Source: Planctomycetota bacterium (GTDB taxonomy: Bacteria; Planctomycetota; B15-G4; SIAN01). From it: DNA of 64,000 bases. A program made the position numbers and the translations under genes. This document shows, in pieces, positions 18,883-26,800 of the stretch. The stretch's first letter is position 1. Every line of letters begins with the position of its first letter. Location: the NCBI GenBank assembly GCA_028289345.1, contig JANQQL010000024.1, forward strand, positions 62,001 through 126,000. Direction: 5' to 3'. The notes below the pieces were generated by a model. It saw nothing but the letters and a program-made list of their open reading frames with translations, was not told the DNA's origin and ran no database searches.

Positions 18883-18912
18883 GCCATCCTCCACCACCCC
18901 GGGAGCCGGTCG

Positions 18913-19311
18913 ATGAACCCCCGTGACTCCGCCTCTTTTGCGGCTCTTAGCCGTCGGGAGCGCCAGGTGATGCACCTGGTCTACGAGCTCGGCGAATCCA
19001 CCGCCGCCCAGATCCGCGATCGAATGGAAGACGCCCCCAGCTACTCGGCGGTCCGCGCCCTGCTGCGGACCCTGGTGGAGAAGGGCCATTTGAAGCATCG
19101 GATGGATGGACCGCGCTACGTCTACTCCGCCGTCGTGCCACGAGGTCGCGCCGTCCAGGCGGCGCTCAAGGACATGGTGAAAGTGTTCTTCCAGGGAGAT
19201 CCGGAAGAAGCCGTGGCCGCCTTGCTCAAGCTGCCCGGCTCCAAGCTGACGCCCGACCAGGTCGAACGCATGACCAAGATGATCGATCAAGCGCGAAAGG
19301 AGGAGCGATGA
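18913..19311 (+). CDS. BlaI/MecI-family transcriptional repressor
   Basis: 132 residues with the BlaI-type winged helix: LSRRERQVMHLVYELGESTA, AAQIRDRM, SYSAVRALLRTLVEKGHLKH (recognition helix and wing) and the R-Y-V-Y-S wing strand. The C-terminal part (AALKDMVKVFFQGDPEEAV, MTKMIDQARKEE) is the dimerisation helix pair. In this family the partner membrane metallopeptidase triggers removal of the repressor from DNA. The gene overlaps the M56 gene by 4 bp (ATGA), so the two are translationally coupled, and the double dyad just upstream is its likely target. Beta-lactam sensing is not implied: planctomycetes carry many such pairs with unknown signals and there is no penicillin-binding sensor domain here. 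Confidence 0.92.
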   Translation: MNPRDSASFAALSRRERQVMHLVYELGESTAAQIRDRMEDAPSYSAVRALLRTLVEKGHLKHRMDGPRYVYSAVVPRGRAVQAALKDMVKVFFQGDPEEAVAALLKLPGSKLTPDQVERMTKMIDQARKEER

Positions 19312-21971
19312 GCCTCGTCGCCGCGATCGCAGCAGGCATCGTCGACGCTCTCTGGAAGTCGACCCTTCTGCTGTCGTTCGCTTTCGCCCTGCACCGGCTG
19401 TTGCGACACCGTCCCGCGCGAGTCCGCTGGCAACTCTGGAAAGCCACGACTCTCGGACTGCTCTTGATTCCAGTTCTTGGTGGCTTGCTTCCCGCGTGGA
19501 GGCTCGAGATTCTGCCGCCGAAGAACTCGGAGCATTCGCAGGCTCCCCTCTCTCTTGTCGTGGATCCGCTCCGTTCGACAAGAGCAAAGCAAGAACGGTT
19601 GGCCGAGACCGGCACTGCACTGCGTCTGGTGAAACCCGCTTCTGAGCACGATCCATTGGTCGCGGGAACCTTGGAGCATCGTTCAAGCTTCGTCAAGCGT
19701 TCGGCGCCTGCGGGCAATCGTTTCCCAGGCGGTGACGCGTTTTTCACCGGGGCGTCAATGAGACCTCACGAAGGCTCATTTTCGGAAGATCCCTCGATCG
19801 GTGGATCGACGGACGATCGCTCAATCGCCCACCCTTCAATGAACGACTCTGCCGCCGGTGATTTCGCATTCGAGCGATCTCCCGTGCATGGCTCTTCCCC
19901 GGCGATCGCTGCGCCGATCATCGCTCGCCTTTCGACTGCCTGGCAAGCCTTCGCGGGTCCCCTCACGTTCGCTTGGATTGCAGTCGTCGGGTTCTTTCTG
20001 CTTCGCCAGACTCGCTCCCAGCTTCGAGTTCGGCGCTTCCTGACGACGTCCCTTCCCCTGCCCAACTCATGGGTCGCGCAAGTGCAGGCCACCCTTCACG
20101 AGATCGGGATCAAGCGCCCCGTTCTTATTCGCTCGAGTTCCGAGATCGACACCCCAATGACCTTCGGCGCGTTCCGCCCTTGGGTTCTGCTGCCAAGCGA
20201 TGCGCTTCATTGGTCGAAAGACCGCCTGCACGTCGCCCTGAGTCACGAACTCATTCACGTTCGCCAGAACGACTGGTGGTTCGGTGCCCTCGCACGAACT
20301 GCATGCGCCCTGTACTGGTTCCATCCTCTGGCTTGGCTCGCGGCCAAGCGAGGATCGGAACAGTGCGAACACTCATGCGACGAACAAGTCCTGGAACACG
20401 GAACCGTGCCCTCGGACTACGCCACTCATTTGCTCTCCCTTGCTCAAAGCATTCAACCGTCGAGTCCGGCACCCGCCACCGCACTGGCCATGGTGCGCCC
20501 CCACGAACTGGAGTCTCGAATCATGGAAATCTTGAACCCACACGACCGCCGGCGCGGACGTTCCACTCTTCTTTTGGTGACTTCGGCCGCGGTGGCCGGG
20601 ACCATTCTGATCCTTGCTCCCGTGAAGCTCGCCCATGCGGTTCCTTCACTGGATGACCAATCCTCTTCGGTGGCGGCACCATTGCTTCGACTCCCCGCGG
20701 CCAAGTTGACCTCATCCCCCAAGCCGCTCTTGAGCCTTCCCTCGAACGCGGTGTCTCCGGTCCCCGCTCCTGTCTTATCCCTGCGCACTGACACGATCCC
20801 GACACCCCCCACCCCCGTGCCAACGCCTCGTTTGGTGACGGTCCCTTCGGTGACGCCTCCGTCCCTGACCTTGCGGAGTTCCGTGGCGCCCATCGCCACC
20901 CGAGCTCCTCGCCCGACTCTTCCCAGGCCAGTTCGTGCACCCACGCCGCCCTCGACGATCACTCTTCGCGGCAACAACAAGGTCTCCGTTTCTCACAACA
21001 ACTGGACTCGCACCGGTCACGACAACGGCTCCTACACCTCCTCGGTCCACTACAACGACGACGACTTCCAACTCAAGTTCCAGCAAACCGGAGAAGTGGA
21101 GTACCGAGAGCAAGATCATTCCATCGCGCACATGGAGCCCGGCTCCGAAATCTCCTTCGCGGTCAGCACCACGGGACAAGACTTCCGCATGGAGATTCGT
21201 GGCGAAGGCGACGAACTCCAGAGCCGCGTGTGGCTGAACGGACACGAGCGTGATTTCGACCGAACCGCCCGGCAGGCGCGAGACCTGGCTCTTTCCTTGA
21301 TCGCCGATGTTCAGGAAAGCGGACAGCTCCGGGGTCAGGAGGGTGCCTTGCGCGGCAAGATCGGTGCTCTTCGCGGCAAGGAGGGCGCCTTGCGAGGAAA
21401 GATCGGAGCGATCCGTGGCCGGGCCGGAGCGTTGCAAGGTCGGATCGGCGCCATCCGCGGCGAAGAAGGAGCTCTGCGGGGCAAGATTGGGGCGCTTCGC
21501 GGCAAGGAAGGCGCCCTGCGAGGAAAGATTGGAGGACTGCGCGGGCAACTCAGCGCACTGAACGCGCGTCGGAAACACGTCTCTGACTCCGACCAAAAGC
21601 ACATCAAGCGTCTCATTCGAGATGTCGAAGAGGAGATCGAGGACTGCGAGCACCAACTGCGCAACCTGAACACCGACGAGCAGGTCCGCGAGCTGGAACG
21701 ACAGCTGGACAGCAGCCGGACCGATGCGCGCATTCGTGAGGTCACCCGAGAACTTGACGCCGAAGACACCGAGGCCCAAATCCGCGAAGTCGAACGAGAA
21801 CTCGAGAGTCTCGACACCGACGAACAAATTCACGAGATCGAACGAGAAATTGAAGAGCTCGATGTCCACAACCGCGTCGAAAAGATCGACGAGCGTGCCA
21901 GCGAGAAGCGCGAGCGCATGAAAGAACTACTGCGGGAATGGGGCGGTTCCTCGCGACGACGGGTCGTCTGA
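19308..21971 (+). CDS. M56 (BlaR1/MecR1-type) membrane metallopeptidase with heptad-repeat tail
   Basis: The 887-residue protein starts inside the stop of the BlaI gene. Membrane helices lie at about residues 10-60 (two) and 220-240, then the zinc-peptidase motif HELIH (residues 313-317) in SHELIHVRQNDWW with downstream EHSCDEQVL as the third-ligand region, then a further helix (LLLVTSAAVAGTILILAPVK). A Pro/Thr-rich linker of about 130 residues and a beta-rich domain follow. Residues about 675-750 are ten or more near-perfect heptads of type G-A-L-R-G-K-(I/E), then a long charged coiled coil (EEEIEDCEHQLRNL, IREVERELESLD, IHEIEREIEEL). M56 proteins sense an external signal and cleave the cytoplasmic repressor. 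The tail replaces the penicillin-binding sensor of BlaR1 and is unusual. Confidence 0.9.
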   Translation: MSLVAAIAAGIVDALWKSTLLLSFAFALHRLLRHRPARVRWQLWKATTLGLLLIPVLGGLLPAWRLEILPPKNSEHSQAPLSLVVDPLRSTRAKQERLAETGTALRLVKPASEHDPLVAGTLEHRSSFVKRSAPAGNRFPGGDAFFTGASMRPHEGSFSEDPSIGGSTDDRSIAHPSMNDSAAGDFAFERSPVHGSSPAIAAPIIARLSTAWQAFAGPLTFAWIAVVGFFLLRQTRSQLRVRRFLTTSLPLPNSWVAQVQATLHEIGIKRPVLIRSSSEIDTPMTFGAFRPWVLLPSDALHWSKDRLHVALSHELIHVRQNDWWFGALARTACALYWFHPLAWLAAKRGSEQCEHSCDEQVLEHGTVPSDYATHLLSLAQSIQPSSPAPATALAMVRPHELESRIMEILNPHDRRRGRSTLLLVTSAAVAGTILILAPVKLAHAVPSLDDQSSSVAAPLLRLPAAKLTSSPKPLLSLPSNAVSPVPAPVLSLRTDTIPTPPTPVPTPRLVTVPSVTPPSLTLRSSVAPIATRAPRPTLPRPVRAPTPPSTITLRGNNKVSVSHNNWTRTGHDNGSYTSSVHYNDDDFQLKFQQTGEVEYREQDHSIAHMEPGSEISFAVSTTGQDFRMEIRGEGDELQSRVWLNGHERDFDRTARQARDLALSLIADVQESGQLRGQEGALRGKIGALRGKEGALRGKIGAIRGRAGALQGRIGAIRGEEGALRGKIGALRGKEGALRGKIGGLRGQLSALNARRKHVSDSDQKHIKRLIRDVEEEIEDCEHQLRNLNTDEQVRELERQLDSSRTDARIREVTRELDAEDTEAQIREVERELESLDTDEQIHEIEREIEELDVHNRVEKIDERASEKRERMKELLREWGGSSRRRVV

Positions 21972-22007
21972 CACCCCGCACGCACACCACATCCCAAGAA
22001 TGCCCCA

Positions 22008-22038
22008 GGGGTGGCCGAAAATCGGCCGCCCCTTTTTT
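22008..22038 (+). terminator. intrinsic terminator of the BlaI-M56 operon
   Basis: An 11-bp stem GGGGTGGCCGA / TCGGCCGCCCC (one G-T pair) with an AAA loop is followed by TTTTTT, 36 bp after the M56 stop codon. Confidence 0.9.
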
Positions 22039-22214
22039 GGTCTCGAGTGCACCAGGAGATGCCGAGGGAGTGCGCGATAAGAAAGGCCCGCCTTCAACCT
22101 TTCTGAACCGGCTTCGAAGGAGGCGAGACACGCTCTTCCTGAAGTAAGCACCGAGTTCGCATTCAGGGGCCACTTGGAGCAAGCCCGCGCGCGGCCCCCC
22201 ACTGCTTTTCGCGA

Positions 22215-23561
22215 CTACTTCGCCGCGCCGTCGGTCTCCGTCTCGCCGATGCAATACAAGTAGTTGTCGGATCGGACGTAGATCTCACTGTCGGCCGTTG
22301 CCGGGGTGGCGCTGAAACCACCGGAATCGCCCTCGAAGGCCGGGTTGTGAGCGACCAGTTCGAACTCCTCGCCGGCACGAATGACGTAGCTTTCGCCGTT
22401 GCGAGTCCATTGGAAGATCAGGTCGTCGATGGCGATCGGCGAGGAGTAGTCCGCGTTGGGGAAGCCGCCGGTCGGCTCGCCATGACGCGGGAGACGCTCG
22501 CGGTAGGCGTACTCGCCATTGGAAAGCGCGGCGGCGTAGAACACGCCCCCGGACGCCCAGTAGATCTGCTCGTCGACGATCACGGGAGTGCTGATGCCGG
22601 AGCGAAGGTTGTTCTGCCAGAGAACTTTCGGGTTGGCTCCTTGCTCGTTCGCGCACTGTACCGCAATGCCTCGTCCCGCGCGGCTCCCCATCAAGTACGC
22701 GACGCCGTCTTGGCAAACGATGCCTCCGCACACTGCGTCGGCGAGGGGAGTCTTGCACTCCCACTGCTGCTCTCCACTCGCCGCATCGACTGCGATGATC
22801 TTCGAGGGCACTCCAAACAGGATCTGCGTGGAATCCCCCACCTGTCGGGTGATCGGCGTCGACCAACAGTTCGTGTAGGAAGGATCGGACAAGGACCAGC
22901 TGGTCTCGCCAGTCATCTTGTCCAACGCAATCAACCAATTGCCGAGCACCCCAGCATCGATCACCACCTGATCCCCCACCACGACCGGACTGCTGCCGTC
23001 GCCCCATCGAGCGGGATCAGATTTCTCTCCGAGACTCTTCTGCCAAAGAAGAGCGCCGTCCAGATCCAGAGCAAAGAGTCCGGCCTTGCCAAGCAACGCG
23101 TACACCCGATCGCCATCGGTCGCGGGAGTGCTACTCGCGTACCCATGCTGGGTGATGAAACCGGTGTAAGGGTCTTCTTTGCCGGTGCCGTCCACCGTGA
23201 AGCGCCACATCTCCTCGCCGGACACCCGATCGAACGCCAGAACGTGAAGCTTCAACTCTTCCAGGTTGCCCGGGTTCTCGGGATCGAGGCCGTATCCTGT
23301 GTAGGCGGTCACGAACGCGTACTCTTCGGTCAGCACCGGGGATGAAGACCCTTTCCCCGGCAGAGGAACGCGCCAACGGAGGTTGTTGCTCGACGACCAC
23401 TCCAGGGGGGGCATCGGACCTTCGATGTGCCCCGATCCATCGGGCCCCCGAAAACGGGCCCAGCCCGAGTCAGCATCCGTGGCGGAACTCGCCGTCAAGA
23501 GAATCGAGGCCCAGAGTGTGATCACGAGACTTCCCCTCGGGTTGTGGTGTGGTGGACGCAC
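22215..23561 (-). CDS. exported PQQ-type beta-propeller protein (BamB-like repeats)
   Basis: 448 residues with a signal segment (SLVITLWASILLTASSATDA) and the opening GWARFRGPDGSGHIEG, typical of planctomycetal PQQ-repeat proteins. The rest consists of propeller blades with the sequence type G-x-x-x-A-L-D-x-x-x-G-x-x-x-W, e.g. LLGKAGLFALDLDGALLWQK, IIAVDAASGEQQWE and LIALDKMTGETSWSLSD. There are no catalytic quinoprotein residues such as the disulfide-forming Cys pair or the calcium Asp of alcohol dehydrogenases that I can identify, so a binding or scaffolding role in the periplasm is more likely than a dehydrogenase. It is transcribed alone; a longer relative lies at 60655. Confidence 0.85.
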   Translation of the reverse strand: MRPPHHNPRGSLVITLWASILLTASSATDADSGWARFRGPDGSGHIEGPMPPLEWSSSNNLRWRVPLPGKGSSSPVLTEEYAFVTAYTGYGLDPENPGNLEELKLHVLAFDRVSGEEMWRFTVDGTGKEDPYTGFITQHGYASSTPATDGDRVYALLGKAGLFALDLDGALLWQKSLGEKSDPARWGDGSSPVVVGDQVVIDAGVLGNWLIALDKMTGETSWSLSDPSYTNCWSTPITRQVGDSTQILFGVPSKIIAVDAASGEQQWECKTPLADAVCGGIVCQDGVAYLMGSRAGRGIAVQCANEQGANPKVLWQNNLRSGISTPVIVDEQIYWASGGVFYAAALSNGEYAYRERLPRHGEPTGGFPNADYSSPIAIDDLIFQWTRNGESYVIRAGEEFELVAHNPAFEGDSGGFSATPATADSEIYVRSDNYLYCIGETETDGAAK

Positions 23562-23806
23562 TACCGGGGGAAGTTCGGAGGCGAGCGGGGAACGGATTCA
23601 GGAGTGGGGTTCAGGACGAAGAAGCGGGCGGGCCGTGAGCGCCCTTCGGCCCGCGGATGGGGCGAAGAGTGGGTTCGAAAGGGATGCCGGGCGCTCCAGC
23701 GAAAATGCTCATGAGAGTGGAAGTTTCGGCCGAGGGCGACGCCAGCGGAGGAAAAACTGCCGGGTGAGACGGAGTTCCGTCCCACCCGGCGCTGTCTCGA
23801 GATTCC

Positions 23807-26800
23807 TCAGTCTTCGTCTTCGACAGGCTCGTCGTCGTCGTCGTCGTCCGGTTCGTCCGTGGCATCCGGACATTCCTCCCCGGGCTTCAACCGCTTGATG
23901 AGCTTCCCCTTCTCGTCATACACGAACGTCGTTCCGTTGCTCAGCTTCACCGTGACCGAGCCATCCGGATACCGAATCATTTCGACCTTGCCATCCGCAG
24001 TCCTATAGGTCTCGACCCCGGTGTAAGAGTTCCTGGTGTAACAGTCACTCCCGGCCGATCCCGCGGGGATCTTGGCGGTCATGTTCCCAAGGTCATCTCC
24101 ATCAATGACCATGCCGTTGTCCATCTCGATGTGATAGGAACCATCCCATTCATGGAAAGTGATCGTTCCCTGGATCCCATCGATGGTCACCGGCAAGCCA
24201 GCGGAGGTATCCGCGCCGAAGAACTCGAGCACCTTGTTCACAGTGCTCATGATGTCCGCGAGCGCTCTTACCTGCGCCGCCGACTCACTCACGTTGTTCA
24301 TGAAGTCAACGGCGGCCGGGCCCAAATCCCGAAACAGAGCGGCTTCTGCGTCGAGCTTCCCTTTCGTGATCTTGGCGATCCCGCCTCCCTTGGTGAAGTA
24401 TCCAACCAGCTCTCGGACGGGAGTCAGAATGCCCCACACCGCCCAGTCTTTCGCTCGGTTGTCCCAGTAGTCCATCGCTCGCTTGTGAACGCCCTGGGGG
24501 TCGGCCAACCGTTTCAGATCCTCCCAGGTTGTGGTGCCATGGGGGTCTCGGCCATTCACGGGGTTGTTGCCCGCAAAGGTGTACAGATTCATCCCGCCCT
24601 GCAGCCCGATGGGATCCGAGCTCACAAAGCGGCTGAGTTCGGGCGAGTAGTACCGACCACGCATGTGATACAGCCCGCATTCGTGGTCCCACATTCGGCC
24701 CGTGAACAACAGCGGATTGCCGATTCGCGTGGAGCGAATCTCACGGCCACTCGGATTGAACACCGTGGGGTAGCCGTCCGGGGTGTACTCATACGACTCC
24801 GCCAAGGCACCCGTGTCATCGACCACCCACACCGCGGAGTTCTGCTCATCGCGGAAGACGTAGTGATCCTCGCCGTCCACCCGCAACATCGCGACGTCAT
24901 CCAGATCGCGACCGTACACGAACTCCACGAGAGTCGGTGTCGTTGTCGAGTGAGTCTCCATCAAGCGCGCCGAGAACCACACCTCGATCCGGTCTTCACC
25001 CGACGTCGACTTCTTCACTCGTCTGCCCAGCGGGTCGTAGAAGTACTCCACAAGAAGCCCGCCCGGGCCCCAAACCTGGCGAAGACTGTTGTCGAATCCG
25101 TAGATGTAGGTCAGGACCCCGTCATGAGTCAGATTGCCATTGTTGTCATAGGTGAGCCCTTGAGTGTCCACTGACGAGATCTGATTGCGACGATTGATGT
25201 CGTAATCTGTTTGCGCCAGGTCTTCCTCGCGCAGGGTGCGATTCCTGGCCAAGTCGAATTCGAATCGCCATTCCTTTTCGGCCGTCGCCAAGAAATCGTG
25301 GATCTCGCTCTCGGCCACACCAATCCGCGCTTCCTTCAACTGGTACTGACTGTCGTACCGGAACTGGTCTCCTTTGCCTTCATGCACTCGAACCACATGA
25401 GCCTTCAGACCCATCGGGTCTCGGGCAATGTCCCACTCCAACTCCACTCCGGGGGTCGACATCACGTCATGTTGCAAGCCGATCACTCCCCCGGAAGCAT
25501 CCAAGCTCCGAGTCAGTTGGAACACGCCTCCCACTGCCGGCGTGGTGGTGCGACCAATCACGTCACCGAGTTCAAACTGATGGTCCAATTGCGTGACGCC
25601 GTCCACTTGAACAATGTCAATGAGACCATCATTTGCCAACTGCTGATTGGTGACGACCATCCCGCTGGGATACACCACGGACACTGGGAAATGGTCCCCG
25701 TCGTACGTCACTGTCGTCGTGTAGTCGACGCCATCAATCGTGAGAGTTTCCGAAGTCAGATTTCCCAAACTGTCTCGAGTTTGACGAACCTGGCAAACAC
25801 CGTTGTCCGCAAACAAGAGTTTTCCGAACTCGTCGTAGTCGTACGAAATCAGGCTGACGGCATTGTCCACGCCAGCCCCAAAGGACAGGACTTCGATGGA
25901 AGAGAGGAAGCCTTGCTCGTTGTAGTGATGGCGAATCGAGTTCCCATTGGGGTCGACCGCGTCTTCGACCTTTCCCAACGCGGAGTGGGTGGCGGTCAAC
26001 GCTGGACCGGCGTCAACCTGCGTGCTACTCACATTGTCTCGTGCATCGAACCCAAAGGTGATGACTCGATCCATTCCGTCCGAGAAAGACACCCGACGCC
26101 CGTTGGAATCGAATTCCTGCTGGACGTCGCTCGACCCAACCACCGAGCCACTGCCAGTCCCGCTGTCGGTCAGTTCCTCGCTTCGGTGCACCAGACGTCC
26201 GCGGCCGTCGTAGGAAAAGCGAACGACATTTCCAAGGGGGTCGGTTCGAGTTTCCATGCGGCCCAGGCTGTCGTACTCATAGGTCACGATCGACACCTCA
26301 TCCGCGGTGGAAAGCACTCGCCCGCCACCGTCGAACTCACGGATGAGTGCTCGCTCGGTCCCTCCGGATGCTGAGACTCGCGTGTGCTTCAATGCGTTTC
26401 CACTTCCATCCCGTGTGAATAACTCTTCGGAACCATCGGGATTCACCACCCGGTAGACATGCCCGACTCCATCCGAGAACTGCTGGGTCGTTTCCCCTCG
26501 GTCATTGGTCGTCGAGGCGACCCCACCGGACAAGTCGCGCTGGGTCGAGTAGGTCGCCACCCCGTCTGCGTTGCCGTCGGTGACGATGGGGGTGGATTGC
26601 CCGCTAGCATCGACCTGGAAGTAGGTCACGGACCGAGAGATCTCCTCATTGCGCTCGTCGTAATCCCAGGTTTCTTCCGATTGAAGGCTGTTGTCCGCGC
26701 CGAAGCTTCGTCGACAAACCACGGAGCCTTCCAAGTTGTACTCGTACTCGGTTCGGTTCATTCCAGGCCCCTCTTCGACGTGGGGGCGCCCGAACCCATC

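Noticed and set aside
21330-21560. Collagen-like repeat or CRISPR-like array in the M56 gene
   Set aside because: The period is seven codons, not Gly-x-y triplets, and the repeats are contiguous coding sequence without spacers.
18913-21971. Beta-lactam sensing blaI-blaR1 resistance operon
   Set aside because: No penicillin-binding domain and no beta-lactamase gene nearby; only the general BlaI/M56 architecture is shared.
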